Origin: Rhododendron vialii
Taxonomy: Eukaryota > Streptophyta > Magnoliopsida > Ericales > Ericaceae
Assembly: GCF_030253575.1 (NCBI RefSeq)
Contig: NC_080559.1
Location: 9,886,501 to 9,950,500, forward strand
Length of the DNA stretch: 64,000 nucleotides
Reading direction: 5' to 3'
Both the position numbers and the translations under genes were made by a program. The notes under the pieces were generated by a model. It saw only the letters and a program-made list of their open reading frames with translations, did not search any database and had not been told where the DNA came from. Below are positions 12,309-22,790 of this stretch, in pieces. Each line of letters begins with the position of its first letter. Positions within the stretch are counted from its first letter, which is position 1.

Positions 12309-13804
12309 ATCCTAGAAGTGTGGCACTTACCTGGAAGATTTGTTCTTGATGCATTTTAAGGAATCTTTAAAGGAATTCAGAATTATGTACCACAATGAGA
12401 AGGAACGAGTCAATAAAATCTACTTATTGCGTCACGACTTCTTTACTTTGATGAATCTGCTAAATGCGAAGGCTGTGGTAGATTTCACCTGTGTTGTTGA
12501 CACTGTGCAGAAGTTGCTTAATGCAGTTGATGATCTCATAAGCAATGCAGTCGATGCCCTTTTTGTACTCAATGAGTGTATACTGGTACCGATTATCTCA
12601 GCTGTGCATTTGCTCCCAGTGGATAGATAATACTCTTTTTAAAAGCATTCCCTGGAATTTTGCATTTGTTCTTATTTACAAAGTTTTATTGTAGGAAACT
12701 TCAAACTGTTCCAATGAGGAGACAAAGCCTCTAGAGAAAGAGAGGTCAAGCAAGAGGCCTATGAATCAGGTTCAGGGCCTTTGCATGTTATTGGCCAATA
12801 GAATGGTCGGACAAAATCAGGCAATTGATGTTGTAGGCTTGTAGCAGAGGCATTGCTGAAATCTATTCTTCCTGATGATCTGTCACATCGACCTACTATG
12901 TCACTCCTATTTTTGGGTCTCACTAGTGTTGGTCAGGCTGATCTTGTAAGAAGTCTTGCTGAGAATTTTGTCTGTGACGATGGGACGGACCTACTTATTG
13001 ATGTTGACTTGTCTAAGTACATAGACTCGGACTCACTTTTTTGACTCCTATACGGGCCTTTGGAGCTATTGATGTATGGCCTCTTTATACTGCTTTTTAG
13101 CTTTTTACTTTTACTACTATAACAATTTTCAGCCAATGACATGTACTTTTGTGGTATGTTGGTGTAGTAGCCATGGCCAACATGGTTTTCCACTGTTAGA
13201 GCTTGTCCAGTGAGGCCACACAACATTCTTGTATTTTCACAAGTGGAGCAGGCACACATTTCTGTTTTCAGTGCGTTACTTTCAGTTCTTGATCAAGGTA
13301 CGATGTGTGACTTGGAAGGACGTACTGTAGATTTCAGACGCACTGTTGTTATCTTTGCCTCGGATATGGGGAATAGCAAGATTCTTGCACAACTTGTCGG
13401 ACATGATCCATACGATTCTTCTATTGAAGTTATGCAACAGGTAAATAACTTGTTACTGAAAAAGATAATGTTTTCAGATTTGGCTAGACATGGATATCGC
13501 TTTGTTTAATGATTCTTTATCGCCCCATATTTACATGTTCCAAATATTGTTGCAATAACTTTTCTCTGCTTTTTTATTTAATGTAGAAGAAAAAAGGCTT
13601 TTGGTCTGAGTTGCTGAACCAGATAGATGAGATTGTATGTTTCAATCCTTTTGCTCGTGAGCAACTGAGGAAAGTTGCTAGGTTATCAATGAGGGCTGGT
13701 CGTCACCTGACAGATGGTCCGCCTCTTGCATTATCCACATCAATTTTGCATTTGTTCAATACAGCTAGTGATCCAGTATACTCGTTTGACCAACTGTTGA
13801 ATTT
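12309..13804 (+). pseudogene. Degenerate Hsp101/ClpB-like gene, repeat 2 (M-domain, NBD2)
   Basis: This second, more decayed copy follows repeat 1 directly. An M-domain-like stretch lies at 12340-12630 (FRIMYHNEKERVNKIYLL, then LLNAKAVVDF). NBD2 follows from about 12694: MLLANRMVGQNQAIDVV, LLFLGLTSVGQADLVRSL, VRPHNILVFSQVEQAHISVF, DLEGRTVDFRRTVVIFAS, LLNQIDEIVCFNPFAREQLR, ASDPVYSFDQLLN. These track the Hsp101 NBD2 closely. Walker A has VGQAD in place of GKT, and Walker B has SQVE in place of DEVE, so nucleotide binding and hydrolysis should be lost. About 8 extra bases shift the frame near 12837-12845, TGA interrupts at 13042-13044, and an indel near 13207-13210 shifts it again. The arginine of GRTVDFR, the RxLLN-like LLNQIDEI segment and SYDPVYG-like residues persist. 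The relation to repeat 1 suggests an internal tandem duplication before decay. Confidence 0.72.
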
Positions 13805-14171
13805 TTATGTTGTCTCTTTTGAGAATGTCATAATTCCATGTCATTCTTGTGAGTTGGCCCAACTGAACAGTTCTTTTAAATGTAATCTTGAATATTCTAT
13901 TGAGTTCGTACTTCCTCATGTATCGAATTTTCTTGTTTAGGTTTTCAAAAGAGTTCCCTGTGCCTTGGAATATACAGTCTCATTTCTCGCCAAGGGCCTC
14001 ATCAACTGTGGAAGCAACGCTCACTGAAGTAGTGGGCATTCGCGTCTCTGTCAATCATTGGGTAACTAATTGAAAATGAAAGTAATGTGACATGAATATG
14101 ACATGTTTTTTAAAGTTCGAATTGGAGGTCCTTTTCTTTTTTTTCCTTCTTCCAATTGTGTGACTTTGATT
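13805..14171. other. Tail of the pseudogene region
   Basis: An acceptor-like ttcttgtttag near 13940 is followed by about 130 open bases that do not clearly match the ClpB C-terminus. Nothing else was recognised. Confidence 0.3.
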
Positions 14172-14214
14172 TGGGATTAGGTGCTTGGGATAGGACTAAG
14201 GGCACCTAATCCCA
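14172..14214. repeat. Short inverted repeat, 13-bp stem
   Basis: tgggattaggtgc (14172-14184) and gcacctaatccca (14202-14214) are perfect inverted copies around a 17-base loop. It may be a tiny MITE or a transposon end; its role is unknown. Confidence 0.6.
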
Positions 14215-14364
14215 TGTTTTCTTTCGTTTGGTTCCCGCTCCCGCACGCGAGATTGCTAATACCAAGACTAAATTTTTCCACATATGGGGGGTGGGTGTGT
14301 TGGGACTGTTAATCCGGGATAAAAGAAACGCGGAAAGGAACTTCGCGAGAATTGCAAAATTGCA

Positions 14365-14500
14365 ACTCGTATAAAACCCTCTCTTTCACTCTTCTTCTTC
14401 TTGCTCTCTACACCAGAGCAGCTCTGAGGCGATTTGACAACTTCGCCATTCTCTCAAAATTTCTCTTGAACCTGGTACTCTCTCTCTCTCTCTCTCTCCC
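14365..14500 (+). promoter_or_regulatory. Candidate core promoter with TATA box and pyrimidine-rich leader
   Basis: A tataaaa motif at about 14370 is followed at typical plant spacing by a CT-rich stretch (ctctctttcactcttcttct) and a (TC)n run at 14480-14498. This layout resembles a plant TATA promoter and transcribed leader. No coding frame follows, so a non-coding transcript or a dead gene is possible. Confidence 0.35.
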
Positions 14501-16139
14501 CTTTGTTTTCGTTTGAGAAACCTGGTACTTCCGAAATTGAATCGAACTTGGTACTTCTGAATCTGTTTCTGAAACCCTAGATCTGTTTCTAAACCTTAGA
14601 ATTTGTTTTCATTTTTAGTGATAGAACCAGTTTCTAAACCCTAGAACATGTTTCATTTTTACATATTTGTGTTCTACCCACTTGATCAAATTGAAAAGAA
14701 AACACTTGATCAAACAGAGTTTGGATTGAAACTAAGAAATTGAGGTATTGATGACTAAAAGCTGAAAGGGTCTAACTGAAGTGGCTTAAAATTTAATAAA
14801 ATTCAGATTAAAAAGAGGAGAAAGATCTCATCTTGACTTGTAAGTCTGATTCCTAATACAAGTATGTTGATGATGCTTGCCACAAGGCATCTTTCATGCA
14901 TTTTGCAATGGTGGTTTTGCCTGAATGTATTCAGTTTAAAACATGGAGGAAGACTTACATGAGTTCTCTTTAAAAGTAACGCCATGAGTTAGCCCAAAGA
15001 TTATTATTGTGCTGCATTACTGTATGTTTTTCAAATATTGATCGCAGTTGTCTTTGTATGAATTCTACAACAGTACTAAATTTGTTCCCAGTCAGCTCTT
15101 GGAACTCGATGTGCAGGAAACTTGGAAGCTTTTTTTCCAATCATCTCTAGCTTACCATCCATTCCTAAATGGATGGTAAGCTAGAGATGATTGGAAACTT
15201 GGAAGCAAGCTTGGAAGCTTTTTGGCTCTTGCGTCTGTTGTTGGATGATTCTGGGGGTAGTCATTGTGGTGTTCTGTTTTGTAGTTAGTTTGGTGTTCTA
15301 TTGTGTGTCCTGCTAGTGTGTTTGAGCTCCTGTTGTTGGTGATCCTTGGACTTGTGTCTTGAGTCTGTCTCGTGATATTTTGGAGCCTCGTTGGCTCTCT
15401 GATAATCTGGGTGATTCAAATACTGTGGGGACGATTCAAAATGTTGAGAGGAACCAAGAATGGTTCTGAATCAGGTCGACTAATGCTTGGAATCTTTGGA
15501 GAACTGGGAAAGGCTGATTCTGTTGATGATGTTGAAGATTAGATGGCATGGGATGGGGACTGTATCTAGATGCAAACATGGCAAAAAGGGCTACAGATGT
15601 ATATCTTGGGTAACGAGGGCCCGAGATTTCCACTTGGCTTTTTTCAGATGGATTTGAGGGATGCAAGCTGCTCTAATTATGCTGCATCTTAAGGCTTCAT
15701 TGGTTTTACTTTGTGTAATGGTTACACTCTCTAGGGCCTGCCCTAGGTTGCTTTGATTCTGTTGTAGTTTGGTTGGAACCTTTCCAACCATTTTACTTTT
15801 GGGTTTGGTCAGGTATGTTAACCATGTAAATAACCAATTGCATTGTATGTCAACCATTGGTTAGGTATGTTAACCATGACTGTGAGGAATTTTTTTGATA
15901 ATGCACAGGTTATGTCAACTCAATGTATGCCCAAGTTGTGGAATGCAGAGGTTATTGTTTGGGATTTTTTTTGAAAAATTGTTTGGAATGCCCAGGTCAT
16001 GAATTGCTTGGGAAAGTGTATTGCTTGGGTTTCCTTATTGGCTTAAAGAGAGAAATTGCTTAACCGCCACCACCAGATTTGACGAACCGGCGGCCCGCTC
16101 CGCTGTGAACCCTACAAGATGCTGGACCTCAATAATGAC
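14501..16139. other. Non-coding stretch downstream of the candidate promoter
   Basis: There are no frames longer than about 90 codons and no protein similarity. Repeated phrases such as ctgtttctaaaccctagaa occur near 14560-14650. It holds the perfect hairpin at 15134-15197. Confidence 0.4.
15134..15197. repeat. Perfect 30-bp inverted repeat with a 4-base loop
   Basis: The left arm 15134-15163 (contains ccaatcatctctagcttacc) is exactly complementary to the right arm 15168-15197 (contains ggtaagctagagatgattgg). The loop is ccta at 15164-15167. Copies of aaacttggaagc flank both sides (about 15118-15129 and 15195-15206). There is no TA or longer target duplication, so it looks like a local snap-back duplication rather than a MITE. 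Confidence 0.85.
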
Positions 16140-16621
16140 GGGATGTTTAAGATACTTTAAATATCCATCAAATAATAATTTTACACTACAAGAAGATTGA
16201 AGTAATGCACACAAATGTTGCAAAACGTAAAATATCACTTAGTACGGAAAAATACAAGAGTTCTAGTGCAAATTATGACTTTAGTTGATGATGTTGGATA
16301 ACATACATTTTCGATGCTAAGTGTTGATATATTTATTGGAGATCAATGATCGATATTATATGATATGATATGAAAAGCATTAAAAAAGCGCAAACTGAAA
16401 ATTGTGAACCTCTTGAAAATGTACGATTTATTTTTATCTGGGAAAATGTACGAAATTAAAAGGCAACAAATTGACAAAAACGTGAATAAAAAAGAACAAA
16501 GATACTCCTTTTGTTTTTATCCCTGCAAGAGGTGGATGCAAGGGCATTTGACTCAACCAATTAACGAACCACAAATAAGTTACGTAACTACACATTCCCA
16601 AGCGAGGTTCGAACCTGTTTG

Positions 16622-18953
16622 TGTTGTGCCATAACACGAAGTTGTGAATATTACACATCAACAAGTGATAAACAAGAACACAAGATTTACGTGGTTCTGC
16701 TCAAGCACAAAGCAATAACATACTCTACGGGGATAAGAGCAAGATAATCTCTATTATAAAACAGAAGAGTGTGGGGACAAGTTGTTGGAATGGCTAGGAT
16801 TGATTTGATCCAAGGGCTGAGAGGTATTCTCCTCATCTCATTAAAAAGCCCATTTCATTAAAGAGCCCACATTTTAAAGCTAATTACACAACTGACATAC
16901 ATGCCTCGCCACCACATTCCAAAACGTATTCACCGTACTTCGTCTTTTGAAACCCCCACGCCAGAATTCCACTCTCTCTCTCTCTCTCAAGGCACCACCT
17001 CCATCGTCCTCTCTCCCTCCTTTGTAAGTTCAATGTTTTATTCGTTTAGTACCCTTTTCTGTTTTGAAGTTTGCAATTATTGCTGGGTTTTTGGTTTCTT
17101 ATTAATCACCCATAGCATACGTTTGCTTTCAAGGCGTTTGTTAAAATGCATGGTAGAAATAGAATGAACTCCATTCAGACATCTTAAAAAAAGCCAAGGA
17201 AACAGAAGCAAAAAAAATTTATGGACTCTTCAAATTCCAAATATCATTCAAAACTCCCCAGCATATAGGCTCTTTTTCCCCATCCCTTTTGAAAAAAACA
17301 AAATGAAATGAAATAAGCAGCAAATTGTAGACGAAAAGCAGAACTCAAAGGAAAAAAGACCTACCAGCATTATTTTTTTGATCAGTACTTACTGGCAATT
17401 CTGGTGCAAGAGAAGTATTCTTAAGCCAATTAAGCAAATAGGCCCGAGGAAAACAGAAAATAGTTTTGGAAAGAAATCGCGGGAAGTGTAGGGACCCAGA
17501 GGCTCGGATTCACTTGATCCAATAGTCTTTTTCCTTTTGTTCCCTTAAATTGTGGTCAAGAAGCCTATTGTTGCATATACAAGTTGACAGGTCAGCTGTT
17601 TCGAGTAATAATCTTCACATCTTTCTTATACATTATAACTTTTGGTTGATACTGTGGAACTGTACAATGTTGCATGGGGACCAATTTTGCTTTAATGATT
17701 ACCAATAATCCTTCTTCCTTGATGGTTTTAGTGCTCTTACATTCTTGGCCTGAGTTGATAAGAAAGATTGACAAATTCTATTTATTTCGGTGGGTTGCTT
17801 ATGTGGTGGTTCGATGAGCTTTTTTTCTTATAATTTTTTGGGCTTTTGTTTGGAGACCGTAGCTCAATGATTCCCTTCTTGAAGTGATTTCTTTTGGAGG
17901 CCGACACTTGAACTGTCATATTTATTGTAGCTTCTCATTTCGGTGTACCTCAGACTTTTATGAACTTTTCTTATCTCTAAGACACCTTATGGTGTTTACA
18001 TGATTCAGTGCCAAAATGCTTGGTTGCTATGGCTTATGGACAATACCCTGGTAGCTTGGATCAATACTGATTTTGGTTGCTGCACTAATTTCTAGGTGGT
18101 GCTCGGCATTTTCATGCTTCAAGCAGACAGAGGCTCATTTTGAATCAATACTTCAAGTTGGTTTGTGCTCTCCTATCTCTTAGTTGGGTTTATGCACATT
18201 CTGTGTCGGGTTGTGATCTGAAAACTCTTTTCCTTTTTTGCTTTGTACTGTTTCTTTTTAATTTTATCAAATTTGTGCTGAGTTGCAGATGATTGTCGTG
18301 GGGTAATCCTTTTTTTTATATCAATAAAAAAAATCTTCGCCATTCAAGAAAAATGGGTTAATTTCCAGCAATTTGGAACTACTTAAAAAATTTTAGCTAC
18401 CCACAAATTGAAATAATGTTTTGAGCCACTATCAAGATTCAAAGGGTAATTTCAATTTCAACCGAGGTGAGTAGTGCCGTAGGCACGGGCAAGCACTAGT
18501 TCACTATAAACGGGAAGAGAAACAAAGAGCCGGCTATAATCGTAACTCTAGCTATAATCGTAACCCTCAATGAAGCACCAAACAGATATTTAAGGACAAA
18601 ACTCTGGTGGAACCCGAAAGGGGGACACAAACCTTAGATGGAATCCAAAGAGATGAATTTTTTTTTCTAATATCTAAGCCCTTGAATAATAGACCACACT
18701 CTAGCAGCCTCCCAAACCCCCTATTTATAATAGGATGCCAAAAATCAGAAAAAGTCCTAATGCGCGCATAAAAGTTGTCCTTATTGCCCGGGCAGATTTG
18801 ACTCCAGTCTCCCGCCCAGGCAGAAACTTTAGAGAGCAGGGATCGATTTCAGGTAACTCAATTGTACGGACCGCCTAGGCGGAAATCAGCAAAAGTCTCC
18901 GATTTTGGTTTTTGCTGTTGCTCTCGCGACAAAATTCAAGGCAAATTCCAACA
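16622..18953. mobile_element. Solo-LTR-like insertion carrying a nested Helitron
   Basis: The element begins tgttgtgcc and ends attccaaca, giving TGTTG..CAACA ends. It is flanked by the 5-bp duplication gtttg (16617-16621 and 18954-18958). Copy B reads straight across at 34310-34330 (cgaacctgtttgcagtag), so the empty site is observed directly. The outer parts (16622-16747 and 18500-18953) resemble the LTR at 21647 (agatttacgtggttc, ctacggggata, ttcactata). Without the Helitron the LTR is about 580 bp. No second LTR or internal gene is present. Confidence 0.8.
16748..18499 (+). mobile_element. Non-autonomous Helitron nested in the LTR
   Basis: The 5' end is tctctattataaaacagaag, starting with TC after an A. 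The 3' end is CTAG (18496-18499) followed by T. A small hairpin, gtgcc-gta-ggcac (18474-18486), lies about 9 bases before the end. These are the three Helitron terminus rules (5' TC, 3' hairpin plus CTRR, A|T target). Removing it restores continuity with the sibling LTR at 21647 (gataa|ttcactata). There is no Rep/helicase, so it is non-autonomous. Inside, 16970-17030 resembles a gene leader with a donor (ctttgtaagttc), so a captured host fragment is possible. Confidence 0.75.
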
Positions 18954-19288
18954 GTTTGCAGTAGTTATCCTCGATATTAATTCGATGCTGATTTAGATGT
19001 TGTTTGAGTTGAGTATTTCTTGATAAGTACTTGTGCCTTGGTGTACAGGTGATTGGTCTCTTTTGGGATCCACCGCAAGTCTAGAACTCATACGGTCACG
19101 TCCAGGATATTATAGCTCTGCCGGCCAGCCCGTCCCCCACCTTTTTTCGAGCAAAAATGAACAAGAGCATGGAGGTGAGGTGATTATAAAAATAAAAGAA
19201 ATTATTCCATGCTCTAAGTAATATTATTCCAGGAGCATGGAATGATCTCTCCCAAGCGAAATCGACGCACTTCTTATTTGTTGTTGAC

Positions 19289-19380
<92 letters not shown>
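19289..19380. repeat. Compound microsatellite (TA)n(GA)n
   Basis: About 20 bases of AT are followed by about 72 bases of uninterrupted AG. It lies immediately left of the twin fold-back MITEs. Confidence 0.95.
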
Positions 19381-19382
<2 letters not shown>

Positions 19383-19757
19383 CTTTTCTCCTAAGGACCA
19401 CCTTAACTTAATAAAATAAGGACCTCTCTTTCCCGATAAAATTTTGATGATCCAAGCAGCTCAATGTGTTTAAAACGTGATTTTCAGGGTACCCGTGGGA
19501 AATCGGCAAAAAAAAATGACCGGAAAGGCTTCATCCGAGCAGTTTTTGTTTATTTTTTATCGAACGGTTCAAATAAAAATTATTCGGATGAAGTCTTTCC
19601 CGATCATTTTTTTTTGCTAATTCCTCGCGGGTACTCTTAAAATCACGTTCTGAACACATTGAGCGGCTCAGATCATCGAAATTCGAACGGGAAATGGGAG
19701 GAATGGAGAGGTCCTTATTTTAACTAAAATAAGAACCTCCTTATTTGAAAATGACTG
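19380..19757. mobile_element. Fold-back MITE, twin copy 1
   Basis: The two halves are long inverted copies centred near 19550. The inner arms are cttcatccgagcagttttt and its diverged complement attattcggatgaag. The outer arms are aaggacc near the left end and ggtcctta near the right. The ends are agtccttttc and gaaaatgact, next to TA-rich DNA. Arms of roughly 150 bp could fold into one long hairpin. It is absent from copy B at the matching site (near 34895). Confidence 0.75.
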
Positions 19758-19794
19758 TATATGTACATATATATATATATATATGTATGTATAG

Positions 19795-20177
19795 AGTCCT
19801 CTTCTCCTAAGGACCACCTTAATTTAATAAAATAAGGACCTCCCTTTCCCGATCGAATTTCGATGATCCGAGCCGCTCAATGTGTTCAGAGCGTGATTTT
19901 AAGGGTACACGCGAGAAATCAGCCAAAAAAAAAGATCGGGAAGGGCTTCATCCGAGCAGTTTTTGTTTATTTTTTATCGAACGGTTCAAATTAAAACTGC
20001 TCGGATGAAGACCTTCCCGGTCTTTTTTTTTTTGCAGATTCCTCGCGGATACCCTTAAAATCACATTCTGAACATATTGAGCGGCTTGGATCATCAAAAT
20101 TCAAACGGAAAATGGAAGAAATGGAAAGGTCCTTATTTTAACTAAAAAAAAGACCACCTTATTTGAAAATGACTGTA
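19795..20177. mobile_element. Fold-back MITE, twin copy 2
   Basis: This is the same palindromic element as 19380-19757 in the same register (agtcctcttctcctaagg, cttcatccgagcagttttt, gctcggatgaag, gaaaatgact). The two lie about 40 bp apart, separated by a TA-rich spacer. Most differences are scattered substitutions. Confidence 0.75.
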
Positions 20178-20652
20178 TATATATATATGTATATATAGAA
20201 ACTTTGTATATCCACTCTAAAAGTGAATGCTATTAGCTAGAACGAGATTCCAAGCATTATATCAAATGATTGTCCATTATACACCCGACCAATGTGGGAT
20301 TGTTTCCCTTAACATTCCTCATGTGCATCAACATTTTGAGGTCTTATACACAAAACTCTTTTTTAGGTGAATCATCGTCTAACCTTTTTGTTCGGCCAAT
20401 TATCGTGGCACGTATTTTTAAAAAAAATATGGAATATAATGGAATTTCTGCTCTGATACCATGTAAATTTTCTTTTATCTATAGAAGACTATAATCGAAA
20501 AGCTGAATTGTTAGAGATGTCACGACGTTTTTTAACTAGGTGATCATCCATTCTCCATTTATATATATGTGAGATTGTTTTCTTTGATCTGCTTTGTCCT
20601 TTTGGACAAAGTATTTTTTGATTTTGGGGAGCCGATGCAGCCAAATTACAAG

Positions 20653-21289
20653 GGCAAAGTGCACTTTGACTTTCAATGGTTATCGCCATGTGCGGATATC
20701 CCCTCATGATTTAAATCTAACTACATAATCTACATGTGGTTTTGAAAATGTGCGGATAGACCCCTTGCCGTCATATTTTTCATCCATATTAATGGACACA
20801 ATATTAGAAGACCGATATACCCTCATCATGTCCATTGATTCTTTTTCTTTTTTAAATCTAACCACATCATTCTCTATACCAAAAATTGAATCCAAACCGT
20901 TGATATTGTAAATTTTGACGAGTACTACATCTATGTTAAAATTCAAGTCAATCAAAAAATAAAAAGCTCATGGTCGAATTGATTTTGTTATGAAATTAAA
21001 ATTTCAAAGTTGAATTTACTAAAAATTAGATCACTGGGTTATTGATGCCTGATTGAGATGATTTTTTTACAGAGATACTCTATTCTTTATTTAATACATT
21101 ATGAACAACTCAGATTACATTTTAGAGACGTGTGAGATACACCTCCGTTAATATGGATGGAAAACATGATGGCAGAGGGTCTATCCGCATATTTTCAAAA
21201 TCACAGGTAGATTATGTGGTCAATTTTGAACCATGAGGTGGGTATTCGCACATTGCGATAACCACATGGGGTGAGAGTGGACTTTGACC
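20653..21289. mobile_element. Element with about 150-bp terminal inverted repeats
   Basis: The left arm (ggttatcgccatgtgcggat, acataatctacatgtgg, atgtgcggatagacccc) is matched by the complement of the right arm (ggttatcgcaatgtgcgaat, acataatctacctgtga, atatgcggatagaccct). It starts exactly where similarity to copy B ends. The long TIR suggests a MULE, but no 9-bp duplication was found. Confidence 0.6.
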
Positions 21290-21321
21290 TTTCCGGAAGA
21301 AAATAAGTTCTTCTTTAGATA

Positions 21322-21560
21322 CTCCTTCCGTGCCATTAAAACGGCCCACTTTTAGTATTTTGCAGTCTGAACATCTCAAAAATCATCTATATCTACTATT
21401 TTGTTCTTTTAAAAACTTTATCGAGAAGAATTAATTGAAATCTTTTGACTGGCAAATTTATTTGGGAATTTTTAATTGATTTCAAATTTTTTTTTGCCAT
21501 ACTTTAATGAGGTGAATGTTAGTGGTTTTTTTTTTTTCATGCTTGAGGCCTATAATGCGG
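21322..21560. mobile_element. Partial Stowaway-like MITE
   Basis: It begins after TA with ctccttccgtgccattaaaa, a Stowaway-type terminus. The matching right terminus was not found, so it is truncated or decayed and the right boundary is arbitrary. Confidence 0.35.
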
Positions 21561-21646
21561 TGCAAACTTCACTCGCACCCACTCGGCAAAAAAACTTCAC
21601 TCGCACCCCGGCGGCTTGCAACCGATTTCTTTAGGTGGTCGGAATA

Positions 21647-22191
21647 TGTTGGGATTAAACGCGGAAGCACCCAATAATTGAGATTCAAAACACATGCAAC
21701 CACAATTGCAACTAATAGAAGTATGATGAAAAATAAAATAGAGAGATGCAAGATTTACATGGTTCAGCAATAACACGCCTACTCCACGGAGAGAATCCCG
21801 TTCTTTCACTATGAGAATTTTCCGTACAAGTACACTTTAGTATGAAATAACCCACACCCAATCCTTATACACTCACTCATATAAGAACACACTCTCACAC
21901 CAAGTATATGACTTGACACTTGCACTCACACAAGTCCAATATACATTGCCGTATATTGATTGCATAACACCAAGAAACGTTGTGTATAAATAGAGCATGG
22001 GAGAAGAGTAAAGAAGCTAGCTTGATAATTACTTGAAGACCTTTGAAATACCCAAGCATGGAAAAAACAAACCAACTAATGACCCTTAGCCATTAATAAA
22101 CATGCATGAAACCAGCCACCAAAAATAATTACCCAAGCTTTCCGTTCAAAATTTCCATGCAAGTAATTGGGAATTTGAACCTAACCCATCA
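21647..22191. mobile_element. Solo LTR with 5-bp target duplication
   Basis: It runs from tgttgggatt to cctaacccatca (TG..CA) and is bracketed by gaata at 21642-21646 and 22192-22196. A tataaata motif is near 21986. It shares motifs with the LTR at 16622 (aagatttacatggttc, ctccacggag, tttcactat). There is no coding sequence and no partner LTR, so this is a solo LTR left by recombination. Confidence 0.8.
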
Positions 22192-22351
22192 GAATAAATG
22201 GTATTCCTCCTGAGAAATTAAAGGACCATAAAAGTGAGAGGAAGGGGTACCATTATGATGAATGAAAGGGTGGAGCTCTCTTTTCAGAAAATGATGAGGT
22301 GTTGGAGGTTCTTTCCTTATCAGTATTCACGTTTGAAGATTGATACAATTC

Positions 22352-22438
22352 ATGACTCTCGGTTCATGAAACTGTACATGAAAAGTAATGAATGGTCCAA
22401 ATTACTTTTCATGTTTAGTTTCATGGACCGAGAGTTAT
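22352..22438. ncRNA. Strong hairpin, miRNA-precursor-like (candidate)
   Basis: The left arm 22352-22389 and right arm 22401-22438 pair over 38 positions around an 11-base loop. I count 34 Watson-Crick pairs, 3 G:U pairs and 1 mismatch. The arms contain ctctcggttcatgaaac and gtttcatggaccgagag. It has the size and near-perfect pairing of a young MIR locus or a very small MITE. There is no expression evidence. Confidence 0.4.
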
Positions 22439-22790
22439 GGATCCTAACATTTTTTATAACATTTAGTTACTATCATACTACTAGAATTTGGATGAAGTGT
22501 GTACTAGGCACACGTGGCGGCGTTCTGTAATTGGCTACGGATTCCATGGCCCAAAACCCCAAATTGACCGCAACCGGGCTAGTCAAGTTTCCAAGTCCAT
22601 ACCTATTGACTATTGTGTCATTCATGAATTCAACCCCCCAAAATCCATGTCAATGGAGTGCTATTCTTTATTTTTTGTGGGGTGTATTGAGACAGAAATC
22701 AGCTGCTTGACAGCCTGAGAGATAAGGTTAGTGGGCGTTTAACAATCAGATTTGATAACCATTCCTCTTAGATTCCAAGCTTCAGCCATA

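Larger units (their letters stand above)
16140..20650. repeat. Direct segmental duplication, copy A
   Basis: Blocks run collinear with copy B at 33000-35787. Examples are attgaagtaatgcaca, aaattgtgaacctcttgaaa, gcatttgactcaaccaatta, gatgctgatttagatgttgt, agaactcatacggtcac and gtgagattgttttctttgat (the last with one mismatch). Copy A is interrupted by an LTR plus Helitron (16622-18953) and by two fold-back MITEs (19380-20177), none of which is in copy B. The sequence gctctgatacca at 20450-20461 is the complement of a tRNA-iMet-type primer-binding site, so the duplicated unit may derive from a minus-strand LTR element. Confidence 0.75.

Noticed and set aside
8497..13804. Strigolactone-type SMXL/D53 repressor gene
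   Set aside because: The preserved blocks (GRTVDFRRTVVI, EQLRKVARLSM, PELFEKLDE) match the canonical Hsp101 NBD2 far better than the divergent SMXL domain.
19289..20177. CRISPR-like or satellite array
   Set aside because: Only two units, each palindromic and absent from the paralogous site, so they are MITEs. No regularly spaced repeats with unique spacers occur anywhere in the window.
22234..22718. Two short overlapping + strand open frames around the hairpin
   Set aside because: They cross an inverted repeat and non-coding AT-rich DNA. Neither has motifs, and stops occur in all frames beyond.
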